64,000 nucleotides of DNA from Sphagnum compactum (lineage: Eukaryota; Bryophyta; Sphagnopsida; Sphagnales): assembly GCA_965153455.1 (NCBI GenBank), contig OZ234493.1, positions 19,210,213 to 19,274,212 on the forward strand. The letters are read 5' to 3'. Below are positions 1 to 10,112 of this stretch, piece after piece. The notes beneath the pieces were generated by a model, which saw nothing but the letters and a program-made list of their open reading frames with translations, searched no databases and was not told the origin of the DNA. Position 1 is the first letter of the stretch; every line of letters starts with the position of its first letter. The position numbers and the translations under genes were made by a program.

Positions 1-100
1 TGTTCATGTGGTGATGATTATTGCCAGTGGACTTAAGTCTCTTTAAGCAGGCATTTTCACTGACAACTTATCAAGTACTATAATTGCACTGCATCATGTG

Positions 101-212
101 CATGTCATGGGCATGGCACCAAATGATAGAACCCATGTTAAGCACCACATTCTGTCCATGTTATGGGTGTGGCACCAGATGATATTACCCATGCTGAGCA
201 TAATATGCTTGA
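101..212. repeat. Degenerate tandem duplication, period about 56 bp
   Basis: Two adjacent copies share the pattern CATGT-ATGGG-TGGCACCA-ATGATA-ACCCATG-T-AGCA, beginning near 101 and 157. They differ at several bases, so the duplication is not recent. No coding frame is conserved across it. Confidence 0.55.
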
Positions 213-3200
213 CATTCAGTATATGGGTTGAGGAAAAATGAAGACTGCAGAGGACCACACAGACTACAATTGAAGAAACAGTTGCAGGGAACTTGATCTG
301 TCAGTTGTTCAGCCTGAATTGGGTGCATACATTCAAACCAAACTCAAATCTGCTGTCAAACTAGCTCAATTGTGCAGAGCAGTCAAAACCAATTGCAGTG
401 TTTGCAACAACAGAAGCATTCATGTCATGGTAAAGACTCAAAACTTGAAGTCTATTTTTGACAATCATGTCATTGTTTGCGCTCTTGCTTCAATCACTTT
501 CTTCTCTGATTGTGAATCACAACAGATTTCTACTGCTGGTTTGTAAGTTGCTTCAAAAAACCACTTCAGAACCAAAGCAGCTTACATCTGAAAAAGTCAT
601 AATGCTTGCAGTTTCTCAAAATCACAGAATACTAACAATACAAATTTTCCTTACTTTGACAACCAAGTTCTCCTTTTAGGGTTGTGAGAAGCTTTTGTGT
701 TGCTCTGGTGCCCTGCAAGTTTTCCCAAAGTACTGCGGTACTATGGTAGAATCATGTTTGCTTTGCTGCTGGATTGATGCTCATGCATATACATTATACA
801 AATGTGAAAAAACCTCAAAAGCTCCACCTTCAACACAAATGCAATTGCAATACACTAAACCCACCATGCTTCTTTCTCCCCTTCAACAAATGCAACACAC
901 ATGCATTGCAAATATGCTAAAACCTTGTTACTCTCTTCTCCTTGCCTTCAAACAAATGCATTGCAAATACCTTACCCTGACCCTGAGGTCATGTTCATTA
1001 TTAAATAATCCTCTAACAGTTACAACACTTTTTAATGGAAGTATGGCACTAAGGTGTTGAAAACAATCAGAATTGTGGCGTGTGCCTTGTTTGAACCAGC
1101 ACTCATGTTGGTGCCATGTCCTTTGTCAAGACATTTAAGTTTATCTACGTAGTTGCGTTTCAATCTTAGTTGGATTAGTTAATCTAGAACTAATTCAGTG
1201 TGCACATGATTTCAAATATGTATTGTTTAGGGATAAGTCTTTATGTTGAGTGTTTCAAATCAACTCCATAGCACACCAACTTGTGTAAGTTGCAAATTTC
1301 CATGCCCTTGCATTTTTGTTGCAAAACTTTTTCTGATATTGCAAAAGCTTTGGGCATTGCATTATGGGCTTGGATTCCTAAGGTGTTGTTGTCTATTTGA
1401 ATCACCAAAAGTGATTTGAAAGCTATACCTCACTTTGTGTGTTTGTGTCAAGTTCAAATTTCATTTGTCAATTGTTCGTGTTTTGCACATGACATGCATA
1501 TTGTGTGAATATTGTCGTGAGTAAAGTATTACAACTAGAGTAGGAGTTGTAGCTAGGAGCTACAAAAGCTTTGTAGATGAATTTGGTATTTTTGAAACCA
1601 CTTTTGTTTTAGCATACCATAAGCAATTAACCCCAATGGGAGGCCTTGTCCTAGAGTGGGAGTGTGAAGGGTGATGAATGTGCAAGCAAAAAAACACAAA
1701 AATGGAGAAAGGTGTGAAAAGGAGACTCTTTGCCAGATGAATAGCACAACCCCCCCCCCTCCCCTTTGCTCCCTTTTCATGTGCAAGTCTATTGTGTGGT
1801 AAATGCCATGTGCACCAAGCCAACAAAGAACATTAAATGTAGTCGAGTTGTGCACAAGCTTGCACTTGCAAATAAGCATGCCCGTCCATTGCGCTAAGTT
1901 TATTACAACAAGCTTTAGGGTTCATGTGTGCATGAGCTGCAAGTGCAATGAATCACAATTTGGGTGGCAAGTCTTTGTTTTTTTTTTAAATAAATTTGTT
2001 GTTGGTGTTGGGCAATGGGAGCATGATAAGGTAAAGACACTTTGTTGGTGTCATTGGAGGCATTGCAAGGTGGGTAGGTGGGATGTAGCAAGCTCCACCA
2101 CCATTGCCTCGAGCTTGGAGTTCAATGAAAATTGCCACATTCAAACCTCAAGCACAAATTTAGGATTGTGTTATTCAAACCAACATTTGAAATAAGGAAT
2201 ATTGGGTATAATCTAAACTTCACATTTTTTTAATTTTTATTTTTCTATGCACATGGAGGGGAATTCATCCATAATTTGAATGTGATTTTTTTCATCCAAC
2301 TAGATGTAAGCATAATAAATTATGCGTAAAAGTTACCTACTCATTTGGTTGGATGAAAATATATATTTAAAAAGTAACAAAAATTTGTCATAAAATTGTA
2401 CATCGAATTTTTTAATTAAAGGATAAAAAATAATTCCAAATTTTGCATTGTAAAATTTTATTTTATTTTTTGAAATACAAGTAAGTTCAAAGTCCATATT
2501 TTATAATGAATTTTTTTAATAAAATATATGATAAATAGGTTTAAAAAATAGATTTTCTACATTCTATTAGAATTTACCTTCAAGAATACAATGAGCCGAT
2601 AAGCTTTAAAAGTATCCCAAAAATATCCTCATTTATGAATTTATCATCTAATAAATAAGGATATTATTTATTTATTTTTAAAACTTATATGTTCCTTTAT
2701 TTTTGTGGATATAAATATGATATATATTCTTGAGGGTTGGTTATAATGGGAAGTTTGTTAAAATTTAATTTTTGGTTTTGTAAACATGATAAAATTACAG
2801 AAATTCACTTTTTGTGTTCATTTGATCTTACTTGGACCTAACTAATAGCTAAACATGGGGTTAATGATCATACATATGGGTTAATAACCAAACAATTATG
2901 TAAGTCAAATACCAAACACATTGATTTTATAACTATAAACATTTTGTACAAATTTCCCTTTCTATGATTGAACTTGAATTCAAAATTTATTTATTTTTAT
3001 TTAATATCTTAAAATGTGTGAAAACTTGTAAGGGCTCGTGTGAAGGTGAAATTATGTTATTTAGGATTGACTATGGTTCCCATAGCACTTTAAAAACAAA
3101 TTAAACATAATTTCTAAAGGTATAGTCTTGGCATGTAACTATAGTCTTAATTATTTTGGGATTTGGCAAACTTATCACTTGTTTCAAACACAATATTAGT

Positions 3201-5994
3201 GATGGGGATGCAATTGCAAGTTCAATAGTTTTTGTTTTCAAGTTGTAATGTGACACTAAATATGGGTACAATTTTGAACGATGTTGTTTGTGGAATGAGA
3301 GAGTTTGAGATGAAACTTGTTTTGAAAAAATATTGTTTTTTTCTTCGCACAATTCAAGCTAATTTATTTGGGTTAGGGTTGTCAAAATCGATGTGATGCA
3401 TTGAAATTACGACTTAATTTTTTTTTGATTTGCCCAAAAAACTTTTTGGGAGGTGCCAAATTTTTTTAATAGTCTAATCAACAATGGCAATTGATCCAAT
3501 AATGGGAAAGAAATCATCACTGCCCAAAACATTTTGGTTGTTGCCTGATTTTTTTTCAAAAATTGCCCAAAAAATTCAATACCCAATTTTTGGTCGCCTA
3601 CAATCGCCAAACTAGGTGACCAAAAATTTGACAACCAAATTTTTTGGGCAATGCTTGAAAAGATTTTGGTCATCTCCCAAAAAATGCTAGCCATCCAACG
3701 GACCATGGTTTAATTTCCATCGTTGATCTTGTAAACTAAAAATTTCAAGTCATGCACAAAAAAATTTGATTGTTGCCCTCAAAAACAAAGTCAATCATTA
3801 GTCAAAAAATTTACAATCACGACAAGGTTTAGGGTGATCAAATCATGTGATTTTTAATCACCTTTAATTGTCTTTTAGGTAGCTCCAAATGGAGGTTCAA
3901 TGGGAATTGTCTTTTTTTTTGCACATTCGACGTGTCATTTAAAGTTGTAGAAGACCTTTTTTAATTGGTGATCAAAACATGATGGAAATTTCCAACAATT
4001 GTCTATTTAATTAGAACAATTTTAAGCATACATGATAGTCAAATTCAAACAAAAACTATATTTTTTATTGTAGAGATTATCATTTGTCTTTGTCAATGTT
4101 GGCTTGGTGCAAAGAACTTGAGCCTCCTAGTTTTTCTTATTAAAAATTAGTCCGATGATCTCATTATTGGTGTTGAGGTCAAAAGAAGACCTAAAGATGT
4201 GGATGGGTTTGGTGAAGATAAGGAAAACATATTGAGATTTGATGGATGTTGAGTTTCTTGATGACGTTGAGAATCATGTCAAAAATTGTGTGCAAAATTA
4301 GAACATGTATCCATGATTTTGATAACATTTCATTCATAATGCACATACTATTTTTTAAATTTTGATTCAACTTCTATGCATCTATTGCCACTTTGTAAAT
4401 GTGTCAATTCAATGATCACATTGAACGTTATAAATGGATAATTTTTAACGTTTCATGTGAATGAAATCCAAGTTTTGCATGTTATGGCACATTTTTTGTC
4501 AAACTTTTTCTTACTTTTTTTTATTTTTTTAAAGAGAGTTATGTAAGCATACAACTTTTTACACTTACACTTGCATTGTTTTTACATATCCTAAAATTAT
4601 TTAGGCATTCACACACCCCACTTTGTACACAGTTTATAATTGAACCATATATATATATTTACATTAACCCCCACCATATAAATATATATTCCTAAGCCAA
4701 TTTACATGAGGGGTAAATCCTAAACCATATACACACACAACACGAGTTCTAACCAAATCAGGACCATGTACACTTTCTAAAAATCACCAGCCTCATGTTG
4801 TGGACAACCGCAACAAATTCTGAAACAAAAGCACTCTAGTTCATGCTTTTTTTATCACTAAACTCCTTAGGAAAAGGGTATGGTGTGGACCATCTGACAA
4901 GCCCCCCCCCACATTATGAAATATCCACCATCACTCTTATTTATGTGTGTATGTATATGTATATGTATGGAGGGGGATGGGAAGGGGGAGAGGCGAGTGG
5001 GATAAAGTCAAATGAAAAGAATTTTTAGACCTAAATTTACACTAGGAGTCAGGGCCCAAAAAATCTTGGGGCCAACTTTGAGCATTTTTAGGTTGCAAAT
5101 TGGCCCCAAGTTATTAATAAATGCTAGAACATTGATGTCAGGATATTAATAAATGCTGGAACATTGGCCCCAAGGGTTGCAAATTGGCCTCCCAAATTTG
5201 ATATGGTATCCTTTTTTTCAACCTTGGGGGGGCCGATACAAGGCCATAAAGTTCAGCATTTATTACTACTTGGGGGGGCAGATTGAATTTTTATTTTTTT
5301 TCCATTTCAGCCTTGACTCCTATTGTAAAGCTCTTGGGGCTGATTTCAACTTTTGCACCAATAGGAATGCTGGATTTGGGTTGAACATTGGCCTGACTAC
5401 TAGTGTAAAGTGGGCATTAGAGGTGCTTGGTCATTCATTTATGCCAAAAACTTTGAAATATAAAGTATCCCGAGTCCGCAAAATTAACATTTATTTAGCC
5501 CTTTTTTTCCAAATGATTGGTGTGGCGTACCCCCACCAAATAGACCCCAAAAACTCAGGTACGTGACGACTTTGGCTCACGGATTAGTAGTAATTTGTTC
5601 AGCTATACTTTTCCCCCCCCCCAACTACCATATTAACTAAAGTTCTCGAGTATGTCAGCTATCTTTGGCGAAGATTTGTCGAGAATTTACTAGTGTATTT
5701 GGATGATTCCAAGAAATGCCACAGCCGACCATTCTCGTAAAGCACATGTCCTGGATTTTTTCCTTTGTATTTTCAGCTCCCCTTACCTGCCTGCCTTAAA
5801 GAAACCTGTTTTCAGCAAGTGGGCCCTCTCTCATATACAAGAAGAAGAAGGGCTGTTCTGTTGCACGGAAATATCTCCCCCCTTTATCAATTTTTCACAA
5901 GCGTCTTTGGTTTTTTTTAAAGTCTTATCAATGATCAGCCTTGTGATTTTTTCAATATTCTCATCCATTAAAAATTGTCAGCGGGTCTTTTAGG
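213..5994. other. AT-rich intergenic DNA, no recognisable gene
   Basis: No open frame here resembles a known protein or shows coding-like composition. Small structures are visible. Three degenerate copies of a segment containing AAATGCA and TTGCAATAC lie near 830-970. Tracts of TTTTTGGGCA and TGCCCAAAAA occur on both strands at 3420-3680. A short duplicated phrase, GGTTGCAAATTGGCC with TATTAATAAATGCT, lies at 5090-5190. Poly-C runs occur near 1751, 4902 and 5611. The stretch looks like old, decayed repeat DNA. Confidence 0.6.
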
Positions 5995-6330
5995 TTGGGT
6001 AAGGCCCGGGATTAAGAGCATTACCAGAAACGGGCTCACACTTGGCTCCCGCCTCACACATACCCTTCTTCTGGTAATGCTCTCCACCTTGGGCTTTACC
6101 TACACAAAATGGACTACATAACCGGGCTGCTCAAGCCACGGTGTGAGACATAACTGGTGACTCAACGGATGAGATTTCACCCCTTTGTCACCATCGACTA
6201 CTTGGACGTCTGGGATGAATGCCGTTGTCCCAGTAGACAATGGATACAGGTTGTAACCCAAGACCTCTCCACCAATGGGGTGATGCCACACCACTGATTT
6301 CTACCGAGGAGCCGGTTATGAGTCAATATT
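5995..6330 (-). mobile_element. Dispersed repeat with 3' hairpin, copy A
   Basis: Read on the minus strand, about 200 bp of this stretch matches 47205-47455 on the plus strand. Shared phrases include GGCATCACCCCATTGGTGGA, GGCATTCATCCCA and CTCAAGCAG-like ends. A partial polymerase III B-box-like string (GGTTACAACC) follows the first phrase, which would fit a SINE, though it is degenerate. The lower-coordinate end folds into a hairpin: 15-base arms AGAGCATTACCAGAA and its complement, flanked by outer arms GGTAAGGCCC and GGGCTTTACC. No target-site duplication was established. It is a dispersed repeat by direct comparison; assignment as a SINE or foldback element is inference. Confidence 0.55.
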
Positions 6331-6824
6331 CCGACTAAATAAAGGCCTTTGAAGAGGTATAGCAAAACCGTATGAGAAGATGCCATCATGATGGCATCTA
6401 ACCTGAGCAAATATACTTAGCCCCCCCCCCCACCCCCGCAAAATCTTTTGCTTGCTACTTCTTTGTCGGCAAACAAACTCAATACCATTTTTCTTGTGTG
6501 AATTGTGCTTCGTCCGGTGCTTCCGAAGAAAGAATTTTAATAAAAGGATGTTCCATTCAACAAACCCATCACCCAAGGAAAAAAAAAGAAAACCAAAACT
6601 GGAAATGCATTAGGGAAAATAGATAAATAGATATTTAAAAAAGAATAATTATCCCAGAGATGCTCAAATTTGCACCACAAATCCCATTTCCTTATTTATC
6701 ATTTCAAATTATCTTGTTGATTATTTATTGATATTCAATTATGAACTGGTAAAGATAATATGTTGGGAAAATAAATTTAAAAAAAAAAAAAGTTGGCGTA
6801 TTCGAACACGACACCTCGAATATG

Positions 6825-7162
6825 GGGACGTCAGCTTCTACCAGCAACATATAGACAGTATGGGCCACGTGTCAGAGACGCGATCTGATTGGTTGATCCA
6901 AAATGATCATGCAAATGCGCCTGAAGTATCCGTGTCTCGGAAACCAACACGTGGTGAGACGTAGTTCAGTGCCCCAAGAGGACGGTCTCGATTCCATCCC
7001 CCAGTTTTTGGACGGTGCAGTTTGCTTTCATGCAATTTTGTTTTCGACGGTCCCGATTCCATCCATGCACGGGTGCAGGGGAGGCGGTACGTTGAAACAC
7101 GGACACGTGTATAAAGAAACTTATGGCGGCTCCTTCGCTTTTGATGAAAAATCGACGCGTGG
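6825..7162. promoter_or_regulatory. Cluster of G-box/ABRE and coupling-element-like motifs
   Basis: Three perfect CACGTG cores lie at 6866-6871, 6948-6953 and 7104-7109. Flanks give CCACGTGTC and ACACGTGG, the forms bound by ABF/ABI5-type bZIPs. A palindromic GACGTC is at 6827-6832, and an ACGCGTGG resembling coupling element CE3 is at 7155-7162. An inverted CCAAT box is near 6887, and TATAAA at 7110-7115 abuts the last G-box. Such clustering is typical of ABA/stress promoters. The nearest recognised gene downstream is the ABF-type bZIP about 3 kb away, so this could be its distal promoter. It could also be the promoter of a lost or unrecognised gene: a 19-codon reading frame starts at 7123. 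Confidence 0.55.
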
Positions 7163-8999
7163 TGGAACCTCCGCCCTTCTGACCCTGACTCTGCTCAGGA
7201 AATATCTAGGGTCATTATGAGCCGATGATAGGGGTAAAAGTGTTTCTCTAAAAAAAGAAAAAAACTTTACCAAGGGGTAAAATACCTTATTGTTATTACG
7301 GTGGATAGTTACTAATCTATCTTGAGTTCTGAGAGCCCCAATTTGTGTTTGCTAATTTTTTTTAGGCTAATTTTTTTTTTTTCTAATTTTTGAAATCCCA
7401 CATCTTTTCCATTATCACTGAGAAAACAAATCAAGAAAAAAATAATTAAACCTAATTATAATGTTTGATGGGTCCAAATTATAGAACATTAACATTCAAT
7501 TTAAAAAAAAGGCCATGAAAAAATTTAGGTTCATTTGGAAAAGACTTTCAAGAGGATATATTTCCCACAAAATTGTAGCTCTTTTGGAATGGTAACTGCA
7601 ACAATAATAGAAACAAGTTTCATTCATGAATTTAAAATACCCATCTTTGATGTAACAATCTCAAAACATTTAGAACTAAGATTTTGAATGTTCAAACACA
7701 ACTCGTAACTCAATCCCTAATTGTATATAAGTTTTGGTTACTCGTGAAATAGATAATGAAAATACTAATTAATGAGAAATTTCCCAAATTATTATAGCCA
7801 AAAGTATGCATGTTTGGAGGCGAAATTATGTTGAAGATTGAAAGCTTTAGTGAGTTAATAATAAACGAGTTTACCTCCTTTTTAAATCCCCCAAAATAAG
7901 TATTCTACACACCTCAAGGGTAAAGTGTAGATCACCTACAAAAAACCATAATGGTATTATTTACCCACAATTTCCAAATTTTTACAAGATTGTAGGCCAC
8001 AATTGGCCTTTGGGTCAAGAAGGAATGATGGTTTTGGTGGATCGGGCTTACTTTCTTTGTTTTTTTGCCCATATTTTCTGGAATGATTTCAAGTCAACTA
8101 TGCTTGTGCTAGTTGGCCTATCTACCAGTCTATCACATTTGTTCAAGTCCTTTTGTCATTTGGATAGAAAGGATCTGAATATGGCCAACAACAACTTGCT
8201 CACAATTTGGAAGTCTTTTGCCATCTCGTTAAGAGCTAAGATACGATGGGAATGATGTAACTCTTAGTTCATTCAAGATAATTAAGGAATAAATATTTTT
8301 AACCACCAAATACAATCCCCATTGGCCATAACATTTTTTCTGAACACTTAGTTTTATTTCCAATGTTTGGGTATTGTTAAAGATCTTAAAATTAACCATT
8401 AATGCACACTTTAAAAAATTGAGTGACATTAAATTTTAGGTGACGTATGCCATGCTAGCAATGTTAAGATGATGTTAGTGACCATTGTTAACTAACATTA
8501 AAATCTTTGAAAAATAAAACAAAAAATCAATGTTAACTAAATTTTTTTAAAATTTTAAATTTTTTAAAATGACAAATTAACTCAATGTTTAGAATACATC
8601 TTTATATGTATTCTCATTTTCTTTTTCTCTCTTTCAAAAAAGAGAGGCAAAGATGACTTTTGTTTCCCAAAATTTCCCAATTTCTTTGTCAAAAACAAAT
8701 TGTCACAAAACTATAAATGCATGCAAAAAAAAAAAGAAAAAAAAAAGGGGTGCTCAGGTTGGTCCTTCCTCAGCTCACCTCCTCACTTTCTTTAAATAGA
8801 ACTTAGAAATTCACATCCCTATAAATAAATACTAATTACAACACCCATGTTAGCCATGTGTCACCCAAAAATAGTTGTAAATAATCAAATTGTCATTGGG
8901 GCAATGGATTTGCAAAAAACATGTTTGAACAATTCTTGATCAAGGGATACAATATAATTAATTAATTAATTAATTAATTAATAAAAAGCAAGGGATACT
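7163..8999. other. AT-rich intergenic DNA, nothing recognised
   Basis: This stretch has low complexity in places, with A and T runs and a (TTAA)n microsatellite at about 8957-8982. No open frame resembles a known protein, and no RNA gene fold was evident. Confidence 0.6.
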
Positions 9000-9194
9000 C
9001 GGAGATACGAGCCCCCTGAAAGAAAAGGAATTTTTTGGAAAAAATGGGAAACAACAAAGAAAAAAAGCGAGAGGTTCGGAGGGGAAGGGGGTGCGCCGGA
9101 GAAGAAGGGGATGAGCCGTGGCGTGCATACACAGCGCCACCTTGCGAGACGCACAAACACACGCAGCTGCAATCGCCATCGCACGCACACAAGC

Positions 9195-9214
9195 GGGGGG
9201 GGGGGGGGGGGGGG
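9195..9214 (+). repeat. G20 homopolymer
   Basis: An uninterrupted run of 20 G is followed directly by AGAGAGAG. Homopolymers of this length are prone to assembly length error and could form a G-quadruplex on the plus strand. Confidence 0.8.
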
Positions 9215-9611
9215 AGAGAGACGACATCGATGAGCTTTCACTACTGGTGAGTGAATCAGAGTTTGCGAGCTTCTCTGGCAGGTGTGGCCAGGAAGCTCCG
9301 CATTTGTCTTACCCACTTCGAGCGAGCAATTTTTTTTCTCGTTTTTTTTTTTTTTTTTTTTGTTCCCTCAGGTTTTTTTTGGTCTGGGTTTTGGGACTTG
9401 TGGTTCGCTTGTTGCAACTATCGCATCGACTGCAAAGTTTCCTCGTCCCTCTTTGCCATTAGCTTCAGATTTTGTCGGACCTTGTTGATTGACGGGATCT
9501 TTGTTGTATGATTCGATCGACTCCAAGCTCTTGATCATCTGTTGCAGGAAGAAAAACCAAATTGGTTGTTGCGAAAATTTGGCAAAGATTGTAGTTTGCC
9601 TTACTTGTCCT

Positions 9612-9638
9612 TGTGTGTGTGTGTGTGTGTGTGTGTGT
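9612..9638 (+). repeat. TG dinucleotide microsatellite
   Basis: About thirteen TG units are followed by a T run. It sits in the presumed leader or promoter of the bZIP gene, so length variation could affect that gene; this is inference. Confidence 0.8.
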
Positions 9639-9757
9639 TTTTTTTTGTCTTTTCCATTTCCTACGATTCTTTTGTTTGCTATTTGTGTTCCTCTCTGATC
9701 TGAGAGTGAGATGTTCAGGAAGTCTAAGGCTTTTCTGACAGGCTGCTTCTCGCAAAT

Positions 9758-9922
9758 ATGACCGTAGCCGGCGCGGTTGTTCTTTGGAGCATGCACACTA
9801 GTGCTAGCGAGTGTCGCCACGGGCTGCCACAGACTTACAGCAAGTGCAGCCTTTGGCGCAAAGACATGTTTCGTAGAAATGCGCGTAACGTAAATCTGTG
9901 TCTTGTGTTGTCAGAGACGTAA
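9758..9922 (+). CDS. Possible upstream ORF in the bZIP leader, 54 codons
   Basis: An ATG at 9758 opens a 54-codon frame that ends at TAA 9920-9922, about 190 bases before the main bZIP start. The peptide begins MTVAGAVVLW and is rich in Cys, Arg and Ser. No family is recognised. If the transcript begins upstream of 9758, this frame would be met first by scanning ribosomes and could repress bZIP translation. Whether it lies in the mature leader depends on an unknown transcription start and possible leader splicing. Confidence 0.25.
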   Translation: MTVAGAVVLWSMHTSASECRHGLPQTYSKCSLWRKDMFRRNARNVNLCLVLSET

Positions 9923-10112
9923 ACGCGCAAGCCAATTGCAAAGTTTACCGCTGAGGAAGGATTGCGTTCGAGCTCGTTGATCTGCTTCCAAGGAAAAAAA
10001 AGCTGCAGCACTGGCAGGTCCAGACGCCCACAGCCGCGCTCGTGATCGAGCAGCTCGCAGAGTGCAAGCTTCCTCCGAGGATTACGCTCCAGCAGCTGGG
10101 TGGAGAAACGGA

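Larger units (their letters stand above)
9000..10112 (+). promoter_or_regulatory. Probable promoter and 5' leader of the bZIP gene
   Basis: Base composition shifts from AT-rich to GC-richer at about 9000, as expected near a transcription start. The stretch holds a run of 20 G at 9195-9214 followed by GA repeats, a run of 20 T at 9342-9361 and a TG microsatellite at 9612-9638. No clear TATA box could be assigned. The transcription start and any leader intron cannot be fixed from sequence alone. At least one upstream reading frame lies within it (9758-9922). Confidence 0.45.

Noticed and set aside
3407-3706. Minus-strand frame of 99 codons rich in Phe, Lys and Trp
   Set aside because: It comes from repeated TTTTTGGGCA/TGCCCAAAAA tracts that occur on both strands. 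The composition is that of low-complexity DNA.
5153-5566. Open frame of 137 codons
   Set aside because: It is built on a short repeated phrase and T-rich sequence. No domain, no splice pattern and no likeness to a known protein.
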